Origin: Nemertoderma westbladi
Taxonomy: Eukaryota; Xenacoelomorpha; Nemertodermatida; Nemertodermatidae
Direction of reading: 5' to 3'
NCBI GenBank assembly: GCA_032718475.1
Contig: JAUCBJ010005392.1
Coordinates: forward strand, 1-21,579
Length of the DNA: 21,579 nt
In this document: positions 1 through 8,790 of the stretch, piece by piece
Position numbering within the stretch: position 1 is the stretch's first letter
Layout: each line of letters opens with the position of its first letter
Notes under the pieces: model-generated
The model's input: only the letters and a program-made list of their open reading frames with translations
Database searches by the model: none
What the model was told of the DNA's origin: nothing
Made by a program: the position numbers and the translations under genes

Positions 1-178
1 GTCAGGCCATATACCCCTGCAGCCAAGTATATGGGTCCTTAATCCAGGACCAAGGGCGTCCTTATCCCAGAACGAAGGGGGTCCTAGTTACAGGATCAGA
101 TTTGCCCTAGTATAAGGGGTCTATGCAGCTACAGGTGGCACCTCCTTTATGCTGCATGGAGGTGGCAAGTTTTCTTGA
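1..178. other. 3' flank of the minus-strand LRR gene, no gene seen
   Basis: No coding signal is visible. On the minus strand this is what follows the TGA stop at 179-181. It contains overlapping short inverted repeats: CACCTCC near 139-145 against GGAGGTG at 158-164, and ATGCAGC at 123-129 against GCTGCAT at 151-157. A transcript could fold here, but no AATAAA was found between the stop and the window edge, so the transcript end is not defined. Confidence 0.4.
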
Positions 179-1428
179 TCAATGACCTAGAATACCTGAC
201 CTGACCTGGAAAGTAACTCCTCTGTTAACAGCATCCAAAATAAATTGATAAACATCGAGTTCATGAAAATGCAAAAACTTTAAATGTCCAAACTCTTGTA
301 GCCGTGCTAATAGTGTCTCTTCAACAAAAGACTTATCAATTCGCAAATCCCGACTACAACGTCCTAAATTGAACCTTAAACGCTCAACTGTATCTTTGCA
401 GTGATAGAGAACGTCTTTAAGTTGGTCATAGATAAATTCAGTAGTATACAATGCGAAAGTGAAATCACTGAATTTGAAGTTTGTATCAGATGGATTTATC
501 TCACGTTTAATTAAACCCTTTAGTAGCTCCATTGAAATATTTTTATTTATAATGATCGAAACCCGAGGTAGGCCTAATACTTTCTGTAAATTTATTAGAT
601 CGTCTACTGATATTTTACGACATCCACTTATGTTTAAAGTTCGCAAACTTCCTAGTTGGTAAAGACAACGAAGTCCCACAAAGGTGACATAGCATACTGG
701 AGGAAAGCACAAGGATACCAGGTTGGGACAGGATTGTACTATAGCATTGACTCTGTCAACATTTACGGCCCAGGAATTCATAGTTAGTGTGTTGAGTTGG
801 GGGAATTGAACTTTACCAAATATCCAAGTATCCCCCTTCGTGCCCTTCATTAGGGCGGTATTGTAGGTCAAAAAAATATCCTCCTCCATCTCTCTCAACC
901 CATGAGACATTGGGCCTAATGGGACCCATCGTAAAAGAATTTGATAATTTGATTTTGACAAGAAAAAAATTTGATAATTATATCTTCAGGAAATTTCTCG
1001 CCAAACACTTCACCAATACCGGTACCATAGCATAGTTTAACTATGATATCTAGGGGAAAGAAACATTGATCTAAGAATATGTCTTTATAGGATTCCATAA
1101 TGTTGTACAAAGTTATTTCTTGTTGGTTGCGAGGCATTAGGGAGGGTTGGGCGGGCGGCGGAGGTTGTTCTTTATATAGAAGTTCCAGTTGATAAAATGC
1201 CAATAGATAGGAACGCAGTATATATTTTCTCATGACCATACGAAGTCTGGGTGCAGCCAACGCTAGCCAGTTACAGACTTCATTATTATCGATAGATTTT
1301 TTCTGATATTCGGCGGTTACAATTACCTTTGATAATGTCCGGGTGACAGCTGTATAACAAATTTCCTGTAATGTTAGGATACGTCCATCCGAGTTGGGAA
1401 TAACTACTGCGTTATTCACTATATCCAT
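179..1428 (-). CDS. LRR protein with BC-box-like N-terminus, split by a one-base frameshift
   Basis: Two open frames abut. The N-terminal part starts at ATG 1428-1426 in a strong Kozak context (ACC ATG G, with an in-frame TAG just upstream) and ends at TAG near 916. The C-terminal part is open from 961 to TGA at 179-181. They overlap at a run of seven A (963-969); one extra base there would join them into 416 residues. Residues 19-28 (TLQEICYTAV) fit the Elongin BC-box pattern. FPLDIIVKL (124-132) and FPEDIIIKF (146-154) fit the short hydrophobic-Pro Cullin-2-box or F-box-like pattern. A poly-Pro patch lies at 89-92. The C-terminal part has LRR spacing (CPNLVSLCF, LGSLRTLNISGC, HLKFLHF). ZYG11-, ZER1- and PRAME-type proteins pair a BC box with LRRs and act as CUL2 substrate receptors; that role here is inference. 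A short intron or true pseudogenisation could also explain the break. Confidence 0.7.
963..969. other. A7 homopolymer at the frame break of the LRR gene
   Basis: On the minus strand this is a T7 run where the N-terminal frame (IIIKFFSCQN) and the C-terminal frame (LSKSNYQILL) meet. Adding a single T puts both parts in one frame with no intervening stop. Homopolymers are the usual site of sequencing indels, but a real frameshift allele is equally compatible. Confidence 0.65.
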
Positions 1429-1995
1429 GGTTGCGGTAATCACCTACGGTACGGACAGACTGTCAGTATGTCGAAGTCGTACCGGTAGCCTAACTATTGT
1501 ACGGTACTACAGTACTACTACTTGAAAGTTGGAACAGAGTAACTGACTGCCGGTCACTGGTCAGGTCAGCTGGTAGCATAATCACCCAACTACTGTACTA
1601 CTGTACACTCACTTAGCACTTTTTGTTCGAGAAAATCTTTGACCTGAAATCTTAAAAGATTATAGGGCCTAGATAAATACAAAATACGACAGTTCAATTT
1701 TTTTATTATATTAATTTGCATTTGCATCTTTTATTTATGAATATACTGTATTTAGCGACAAAAACGTACAAATAAAAGAATATTGCGAATTACAGTACAT
1801 GGGAAAAAACAAAGAAACATTTTTTAAATATTCTCTCTACTCTCTCGAGAATAGTGAAAAAGTTATACTTTTCCCAAGGTATACAGTATATGAGTTTATC
1901 ATGTATTCTCGCTTATTTTCAAATCTGATTGGCTAAACAATAGGGTGATATAACTGTATATCACCCAGCTAAAGCCAAAATACCCAATGTAACTA
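1429..1995. other. Upstream region of the LRR gene, no coding signal
   Basis: Non-coding and AT-rich, containing the presumed 5' region of the minus-strand gene. It carries several short palindromic words of the TACTGTAC type (about 1497-1605) and, near 1929, a GATTGGCT element that is an inverted CCAAT box. No convincing TATA box or start site can be chosen. Confidence 0.4.
1943..1966. repeat. Perfect 10-bp stem hairpin
   Basis: GGGTGATATA, a four-base loop ACTG, then TATATCACCC. The GGTGATATA arm is shared with the large hairpin at 5027-5184, which suggests a related palindromic element. Confidence 0.75.
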
Positions 1996-2041
1996 CAGTC
2001 GGGGTCTCAAAGTGCATCTGTTCTTTGAGATTTTCTCAAAG
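1996..2041 (+). repeat. Left terminal inverted repeat of the TA-target element
   Basis: 46 bp, the exact reverse complement of 4013-4058. It begins at CAG immediately after the TA at 1994-1995. Confidence 0.9.
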
Positions 2042-2235
2042 TTTTTCTAAAAGTGTCTAAAAGTCATTACATTACTCCCAACGGCCGCTTTGAATTCTTG
2101 TAGACACTTTTAGTTGGGAATCTCAAAGTGATTTCCTGCTTTTAGGCACTTTTAATTCTTTGAATTCTTTGAGAAATGTCACTTTGAGGTAGTTTGCGGC
2201 ACTTTTAATTCTTTGAGAAAATATACTCCGAGGTA
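2042..2235 (+). repeat. Left subterminal repeats of the TA-target element
   Basis: Four or five degenerate copies of a motif combining CACTTTTA, TTCTTTGAG and CTCAAAGTG. Inverted counterparts lie at about 3945-4012. Such subterminal repeats are commonly transposase-binding sites; that role is inferred here. Confidence 0.7.
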
Positions 2236-3455
2236 TTCCTGATTGACAGCTCGTGGAAGTTAACTGAGAGGCAGAGGCATTCTCGGGGAACAATATTATG
2301 CGGGCAACAAAGTGATACTTGTGTGTTGGCCAGTTGTTGCATAGAAGTTATATTCCCATTAATTTATCAAATTGAGCTCCTGAGGTCATTACAGGATAGG
2401 TTTTCGGTCGCAAGTACAAATTGAATTTACGGCACCCTAAAGTCTTTCTAAAAAACATTCATTCAAATAATACATGAAACATAATTTGTGAAACAAGATT
2501 AATGCTTGACAAGATTGATTATTTTAATAACATAATACAATATCAGATTAACAATTAATATAAGAGAAACTTCTCTGTAGTTTCTCTGTGTATACGCAGT
2601 TTCATTATAATGACCTAAAGAAGCCCTGTTGGGAGAAAGCTTGTAATTATTCATTTCATTAGTCACCTCAGGTCAAACCGTACTACCTTTACTGTTTAAT
2701 TAATATGATAACTATGTTGACGAGAGCGCGAGAATTCCTTCTTAAAAACTAAGAAAGGCTTTCGACTTTCAAGTACGATAGAACGGCTACACTCTTGTGT
2801 TGTTTTAGCTTAATAGAGATATTAAAATATCCCCTGCCGCTGGCGTTTATATTTGAGCATATTTTAAATGTTTGCCTCATATTCAATTGATGTGTACCGC
2901 CTTCTGGCAAAGCGGCACCCAGTTTAAACTATCAATCACAGCTAGTGAGTAGCGACCCACGGTCGGCGACCTTCAAACAAACAGGTGCAGAGTCGGAAAG
3001 AACTGTCACATGCTTTGCTTGGCTTGTGGTACCATTTGATTACATAATAGATTTTGGCAGACTGGGCGGTCGCTCTGACCATATGCATTGCGCACCAACA
3101 ATGCCTAAAACATCTATGGGAACAGCCAATTAGTGCGCTTGAATCATTTATCTTTATTCCTGCCTCTATCGTTATTCTTTACTTTGTATAACACAATTTA
3201 CAGTGCGGCAAAGTATGGCTGGTTGACCATTGGTAAAGGTATTCGGCGTTCACGTGGGCTAAACAAATTTAAACAGTACAGTTTTAGCACTATACATTAA
3301 TATAGATAGGGCAACAGACAAACTGTCTATGACACAAATACCAACACATTCCGATAGCCCGCAATTACGGCGTCTCTAAAGAGCCCAAATATAAATTAAT
3401 AAAATCCTCTATGAAACAATAAAAATTCCTACAAAAAATACTGCTGTATTAAATA
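2236..3455. other. Interior of the TA-target element, no gene recognised
   Basis: AT-rich interior without coding signal. The 62-codon frame at 2945-3133 has no motif and no conserved-looking composition and is treated as chance. No transposase DDE/D signature was found in any frame. Confidence 0.5.
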
Positions 3456-3815
3456 TTAGTTACTGCAGTAACATATAACAATTACTGCAGTAACATATAA
3501 CAATTACTGCAGTAACAAATATTTATTACTGCAGTAATAAATATTTATTACTGCAGTAATAAATATTTATTACTGCAGTAACAAATATTTATTACTGCAG
3601 TAACAAATATTTAATACTGCAATAATCAATATTAATAAATTAATAAATAATTGAATAAATATTAATACTGCAGTAATCAATATTAATAAATAATTGAATA
3701 AAAATTTATACTGCAGTAACAAATTATTTGTTACTGCAGAAAAAGACAATTTTTTATTACTGCAGTAAGTTTAATTCTTACTTTCAGTAACAAATATTTA
3801 TTACTGCAGTATTTT
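3456..3815. repeat. Palindromic CTGCAG minisatellite
   Basis: About a dozen copies of the 12-bp palindrome TTACTGCAGTAA or one-base variants, separated by AT-rich linkers such as ACAAATATTTA. The period is about 21-24 bp in the regular part (3460-3610) and degenerate afterwards, with a local duplication of an AATAAATAATTGAATAAA segment near 3640-3710. The array lies inside the TA-target transposon. Every unit is self-complementary, so the array could extrude many small cruciforms. Confidence 0.85.
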
Positions 3816-4012
3816 TTGGAGGCATCTTTATTGTTTTATAGAGGTTTTTATTACTTATATTTTACCCTTTAGTAGTCAAAGTCAATATACCCCATACCAT
3901 AGCCAGCTTCAGGCAGGACTGTATGAAATGACTGACAGTACTACTTTGAAATCTTTGAGGACACTTTGTCATTTTCTTGGACCACTTTTAGAAATTTGAG
4001 ACACTTTTAGTT

Positions 4013-4058
4013 CTTTGAGAAAATCTCAAAGAACAGATGCACTTTGAGACCCCGACTG
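4013..4058 (-). repeat. Right terminal inverted repeat of the TA-target element
   Basis: 46 bp, the exact reverse complement of 1996-2041, ending GACTG directly before the TA at 4059-4060. Confidence 0.9.
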
Positions 4059-4060
4059 TA

Positions 4061-5026
4061 TATTAACACTCCTAATACAAAATTCTAGAACTTACACATT
4101 TATTGTTGTGTTTTAGACATTATTTTTTGCACAGTATTCCCAATGTTAAAAGAATTTATATCCATTCCCAACTGATTTAAATCACTTTTGTAGCTAATAG
4201 GAATATAACAGTTGCCAACCAGGAGCTAATATTGAAGTCCGCACTATACTGTAGTATAGCCTGTGTAACCGTTTTTTGAAAAATTTGCATCATCTTTTCG
4301 GTTAGAGTTCCGTATAGCACTACATTATTTTATAAATCGTATATCATTGATAAAATGGAAACATTGATGAGTTGCAGAACAATATAAAAGTATTATATAC
4401 TATTCTAGAACATAAAAAAAAAATACAATAAAAAATTTAAAGTTCTAGAACATTTAGCTAGATTTTAATATAGCTAGTAAATTAAAATTAAATATTTTTA
4501 AGTAAATTTCTTAATACTTTTAAATGAATATTGAATGGAGTTTTTATGGGTTTATTCTTTTTTCTTTTTATGTTTTTTTTTGAGTTTTGAGTTTTTTTAT
4601 TAAAATTTTTATTTTTATCACACACTGGCTGTACTACAGTACAGTATTATTATTAATAATGCTAAAAGTATGCCTAAATTCGTCATAAGATGAGTTTCAG
4701 CAAACCCAATAATAGAAAGAGATTTGCAGATGCTTCCGGTGACAGACAGCAACACTTGCTAAACATCAAAGACAGTCAAAACACGAAAAGAGCAACAATT
4801 CCCATCAATTATAATTACTAGTTATCTAGGTCTACAAGTAACAATTGCTTGTTCTGAATAAATATTAAATGAAATTGAACCCTTATCCTACAATATTTTT
4901 TAATGTTCGCACAACTTGGAGGGAGGGGGGGTTATTGGGGGGGATTGCAAGGGTGTGTTTGTTTTAGTGGGGTCTGTGTTTCCCCAAACGTGAAAGATAC
5001 AAAAGTAGTGATATACATGATAAACA
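4061..5026. other. AT-rich intergenic stretch, no gene seen
   Basis: No coding signal. The word TTCTAGAAC occurs at about 4082, 4403 and 4442 (and again near 7888); it resembles a minimal heat-shock-element pair but without the third unit. A T-rich tract lies at about 4550-4615 and a G-rich patch at 4918-4943. Confidence 0.4.
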
Positions 5027-5184
5027 GATTATCGCATGTCCCAGAAGGTGATATACGGTTATAAAACCTTCAGCAAATAAATCATGTACAGTATAACTAC
5101 TTCGGCCTGCGGCCTCAGTAGTTATACGATTTATTTGCTTCAGGTTTTATAACCGTATATCACCTTCTGGGACAGGCGATAATC
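5027..5184. repeat. Long near-perfect hairpin (foldback element)
   Basis: The left arm begins GATTATCGCATGTCCCAGAA and the right arm ends with its complement, with one mismatch near the base. Pairing continues through GGTGATATACGGTTATAAAACC, a three-base mismatch, GCAAATAAATC, a seven-base bulge (left arm only) and GTATAACTAC, to a GC-rich loop (TTCGGCCTGCGGCCTCA). About 66 base pairs form. It may be a foldback MITE; no target duplication is obvious. Confidence 0.85.
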
Positions 5185-5284
5185 TCTGTATATTAGTGAG
5201 GCATGAGACATGTATCATCATTCAAGTTAATTTGACAAAGTGAGACATTGCTCTTCAAGCTTTCTCGCCCTGTAATATGAATAT

Positions 5285-5440
5285 GAATAATATAAGTTAA
5301 TGCGAGACATGTAGTGAGACAACATTTATTTCTCAGTAGGCCTACCTTTGTCGCATTAACTTAATGAGACGAAGTTAGTGAGACAAAGTTAGTGAGACAA
5401 AGTTATGACAAAGTTATGACAAAGTTATGAAAGATATGAA
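5285..5440 (+). repeat. Tandem GAGACAAAGTTA-type repeats with an inverted pair
   Basis: Copies of TTAGTGAGACAAAG (14 bp) pass into TTATGACAAAG (11 bp) copies at about 5370-5430. Just upstream, TAAGTTAATGCGAGACA (near 5295) pairs with TGTCGCATTAACTTA (near 5350). The array forms the 3' end of the LRR-like fragment on the minus strand. Confidence 0.7.
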
Positions 5441-5647
5441 AGTTAGATAACCTATGTTTAAGTTCTTTAACACTGCAACGAGATTTCCCGAAGAAAATAC
5501 ATCATAAAGGTCGACTAGAACCTGTTCTTTGGTCACTTCTGGTTCAACAATCAGGCAATCAATCGATAGCTTACTCAAATTAGGGAAGCTACGCAGGGCT
5601 TGATTACTGAGGTAAGCGGAGTAAGAGTCTACCGGTAGCAACTGCAA
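5414..5647 (-). pseudogene. LRR-like coding fragment or exon
   Basis: The minus-strand frame reads FPNLSKLSIDCLIVEPE and LKNLNIGYL, which fits leucine-rich-repeat spacing and resembles the style of the gene at 179-1428. There is no ATG at its start. A TTGCAG just upstream could be a splice acceptor, and an ATAG/GTTATC near 5446-5455 could be a donor, so it may be an internal exon. The last codons run into the GACAAAGTTATG tandem repeat, so the native 3' end is missing or spliced off. It lies upstream of the intact LRR gene on the same strand, but no exon linking the two was found. It could be a relic of a second LRR gene. Length and motif count are too small for certainty. Confidence 0.4.
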
Positions 5648-6182
5648 CTTAAATTATAGTGGTTTTGTGCGAATTAAATGCTATTTCATACTCCCTACGT
5701 GTGTCAGTTGCAATCCTCCTTATATATGATCAAAATCAGTGACAGTCGGCAAATTAGTGTGAAGTAGTGTGAAGTAGTGTGAAGTCGTGTGAAGGTTAAT
5801 AAAGCATCTCCTAAAGAATGCGCTATTTACGAAACTCAGTAGCCATCTAGTTGTGATTAGTATAAGTCATAACTCTGTTTTTATACTTAAAGCGCCACGT
5901 CCTAAAGGAACTGTTAATATTTCCCCGAAAGTAAATATAGTTGTCAGAGATTATATAGTAGCGATCAATCGAATAATACAAAGTAGCTTACACCGCAATA
6001 CTTCCTCCGGAACCCGAATCCAGTCTCCCACACCGTGGGTCATACGCCGCGCACGGACTGGCTTCGGCAGATGTAAATTCAGTACACCAGGTAATTGGTA
6101 TGGGCAAAGTCGATTCATAATCAAAAGGACAATTAAAATTGGCAGGTTAAACTGCTAAAGGTCTGAAAGCGCGAACATTAAT
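5590..6182 (+). repeat. Copy 1 of a dispersed inverted duplication
   Basis: It aligns, diverged and with gaps, to the reverse complement of about 18466-19045. Shared words in the same order include CAGTGA..TCGGCA, repeated AGTGTG, TCCTAAAGAATGCGC, AAGTCATAACTCTGTTT, GCGCCACGTCCTAAAGGAAC, TGTTAATATTTCCC, GTCAGAGATTATATA and GGTCTGAAAGCGCGAACA. It overlaps the 5' end of the LRR-like fragment. The open frame at 5853-6158 within it has no counterpart role that can be recognised and is considered incidental. Confidence 0.85.
5756..5794 (+). repeat. Four tandem copies of a 10-bp unit (AGTGTGAAGT)
   Basis: Three near-identical units and one with a T-to-C change (AGTCGTGTG). The inverted copy near 18855-18890 has the more diverged form (AGTGTGCAGTATTGTGCAGC), so the homogeneity in copy 1 is probably local. 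Confidence 0.8.
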
Positions 6183-6285
6183 AGATTTTGTTCTTTATTG
6201 CGCAGTAGGCAATAAATATATTTTGTCTAATGTTCTGGTAAGAACATTAATAGATTTATTTCTTTATTGCCCAGTAGGCAATAAA
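6173..6285 (+). repeat. Duplicated 44-bp hairpin unit
   Basis: 6173-6216 and 6242-6285 match at 41 of 44 positions. Each ends in a stem TTTATTGC / GCAATAAA around a seven-base loop (GCAGTAG or CCAGTAG). The right arm of each contains AATAAA, so a plus-strand transcript would meet two consecutive poly(A)-signal-like words in hairpins. Confidence 0.85.
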
Positions 6286-7188
6286 ACCCAAAACGTACCG
6301 GTAGGATGGTAAACTGTAGGCCTGATCCGAACCGGTGCTTACAGGTACTTACCCAGTATTATTCCATTGTGATAATTATATATCGGTAGGTCTTAATATT
6401 TAATTGCGGACTGCAGCCCTGGTTTTTATTAGGATTTTACTTATTTCTGTCAGTTTTATTTATCTGTAAGTGTAATATTGAGCAGAAGGCGTGTAAGCCT
6501 GCTCAGATTGTATAAATAATTTGTAGGCCGGATTGTTGTCTAACTGTTGTTAGGTCTGAGGCGATTGCAGTGTATGTAGAGTGTCTGTCCGATAAAGTGC
6601 TAGTTAGGAAGGTGGAGGCATCCAGTGCTGTAAGGTAAATCCTCCACGAAAGAATAAGTCGTACTACGTAGTTAGAACGCCTACTAACTAACCATTTCGG
6701 AGATTGCATATACTGTAGTTTATTTGGGCTTGACAGTAGTCTGCCAGCATTTGGTCTGTGTTTTATTTGAATAGTCTATATGGGTAGCGTAATATTTATT
6801 ATTCAGAGTTTATGCAAGTATTTGCAACCTACAACTCCCCAAGTTTATTCCTTACAGTAATTATGCTTGTTATGCATACCGTTATAGTTAAATTAACCCT
6901 GGTACTAATTCAGGGCTGCTTGGCGTAGGTAAAGACTGGTGATTTTGTGCTCCGGTCACTCCAGCAGATACCGTGGTTCTTTTGGCTGTTCACGTATATC
7001 TAACTGCTAGTTATATGTTGTATAAGTACTTGTACCTAATTTAGGGTTTAGAGTACAGTGCTTTCCTGAAAGTAATTTAGTGTGTAGGCAGTATATTTGT
7101 GTTGTAATGTGGATAATAGGTCCGTTAGCTCTGGTTGGCTTCGATAATTAACCTCTAGGTATAGGACACTCCGGGTACATAATGTAGT

Positions 7189-7220
7189 GCTTATAGTTTA
7201 AGACTATAAGCCGTCAGACG
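7189..7220. repeat. Two adjacent small hairpins
   Basis: A perfect 9-bp stem (GCTTATAGT, loop TTAAG, ACTATAAGC) is followed without a gap by CGTC-A-GACG. Confidence 0.7.
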
Positions 7221-7304
7221 GTGCTATTTCCTTATCTGGACAACGTAATGTACTTAATACTACTTTATTGGTTTCAAATACCGTAATTTCCTGTCAGTTT
7301 GTAA

Positions 7305-7339
7305 GAACCAGAAATTCTAACGCCTTGTTAGTCTGGTTC
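7305..7339. repeat. Two-step hairpin
   Basis: An outer 8-bp stem GAACCAGA/TCTGGTTC encloses an inner 5-bp stem CTAAC/GTTAG with a five-base loop and a one-sided four-base bulge (AATT). It lies in non-coding sequence; function unknown. Confidence 0.65.
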
Positions 7340-7607
7340 GTAAATTTCTTGTTAAATTACCCTAAAAATTGTACGTGTAACTTGTTTATTGTTTATTTAG
7401 AGATTGTGTAATCTCAACCCGATACGTAAGTAATTTGTAGTGATAAGTAACTTAGTTGAGTAGAATTATCAGTATTAGTGTCTAACAAGTAGCACCCCAC
7501 TGAGAGCATTCAGCCTCTCTTCACTTCTTCACTTCTTACACAGAAATAATAACATTTATTTCAAATATTGTCAAAACCCATTACGGGTATATATATAACT
7601 CCAACTG

Positions 7608-8228
7608 GTGGCCATAGGGCCACTCCTTAATAATTAAGATATAAACTAGTACATTAACTATCGAATAATAATAGAACAAGAGAAGCATGTTAATAATAAT
7701 ATCTATTAATTGTTAGAAAAATCCGATGCAAAAAATTACACGGCTCCAATATAATGACTATTATATATATCTTGTTGGATATTCGTTTGCAATACATTTC
7801 TATAGGAAAAGTACATAACACAAAACGACCACAGGGCCACCTAATTTTTCTGGTAATTTTTGTGTAATTTACACATCAAAAACACATTCTAGAACTCAGA
7901 TCTTTTCCGAAAATGCTTTGTTAGACTTTTCTACACCGTTTTTATTCATTTCAAAACTTATGTATATTTTAATATATAATTTTATATATCTTTGATTCCA
8001 TGACTAACTTGTTAGTATTTGAACCAAGATGGTTGGTTATCTGAGACAAAGTTGAAAAATTAGTTAGTGTGATTTAAAAACTTTGTAATTAAATTTTGGT
8101 CTAGAAAATTTTATTGGAGCTATTTGATATCATTAATGCAGATGATCCTCTTTGTGCTTGCAGTCAAATACCGTATTATTAAGTTTTTATTACATAAAAC
8201 CATGACATAAAAAATAGTGGCCCTATGG
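7608..8228. repeat. CCATAGGGCCAC motif copies left of the satellite
   Basis: Copies lie at 7612-7623 (within GTGGCCATAGGGCCAC, itself a 6-bp stem hairpin), 7829-7840 (one-base variant CCACAGGGCCAC) and 8217-8228 (reverse complement GTGGCCCTATGG). The sequence between is AT-rich without coding signal; the 60-codon minus frame at 8120-8302 is not supported as a gene. The same motif clusters at 16390-16517 on the other side of the array. Confidence 0.75.
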
Positions 8229-8790
8229 TTTTGACGGATCTTTATTATATCAGATATATAGATTTTACCTTTAGAGTTAAAGTCTATTGATTTTTTATAC
8301 ACCAGAGGGACTAGAACAAATAAATTAATTATTATTGAATTGTATAAACGGCGTGCTGTATTTTTTTAATTTAAATTCTACATTTATGCTACTTTCTAAT
8401 AGTTTTTTTATTTCGCTCACTGAATAGAATGTATACGGAATATAACGCTCTCTGAGTATAATACTCAATGAATAGAACGCTCACTGAATAGAACGTTCAT
8501 TGCGTGGAACGCTCACTCAATAGAACACTCACTGAATAGAACGCTCACTAAATAGAATGCTTACTGAGTATAATGCTCACTGAATAGAACGCTCACTGGA
8601 TAGAACGTTCATTGCGTGGAACGCTCACTCAATAGAACACTCACTGAATAGAACGCTCACTAAATAGAATGCTTACTGAATAGAACACTCACTGAATAGA
8701 ACGTTCATTGCGTGGAACGCTCACTCAATAGAACACTCACTGAATAGAATGCTTACTGAATATAACACTCACTGAATAGAACACTCACTG

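Larger units (their letters stand above)
1996..4058. mobile_element. Non-autonomous TIR transposon with TA target duplication
   Basis: The two ends are perfect inverted repeats of 46 bp (1996-2041 and 4013-4058), beginning CAGTCGGGGTCTCAAAG and flanked on both sides by TA (1994-1995 and 4059-4060). Similarity continues inward as degenerate copies of a CACTTTTA..CTTTGAG word. The 2063-bp body has no transposase-like frame; the longest open stretch (2945-3133) has no recognisable motif. The TA duplication and CAG terminus fit Tc1/mariner/pogo-type cut-and-paste elements, but the family is not proven. The identical ends suggest recent mobilisation by an autonomous relative. Confidence 0.85.
6286..7607. 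other. Non-coding stretch with small hairpins
   Basis: No gene recognised. Stem-loops include a GAGCAG..CTGCTC pair near 6480-6503, GCTTATAGT/ACTATAAGC at 7189-7211 followed directly by CGTCAGACG, and a two-step hairpin at 7305-7339. The 68-codon minus frame at 6503-6709 shows no motif. Confidence 0.4.

Noticed and set aside
4080-4450. Heat-shock elements from the TTCTAGAAC words
   Set aside because: Single palindromes without the third alternating NGAAN unit and with no gene start nearby; expected at some rate in AT-rich DNA.
5853-6158. 101-codon plus-strand frame as a gene
   Set aside because: It lies in the dispersed duplication, has no motif, and the other copy does not keep an equivalent frame.
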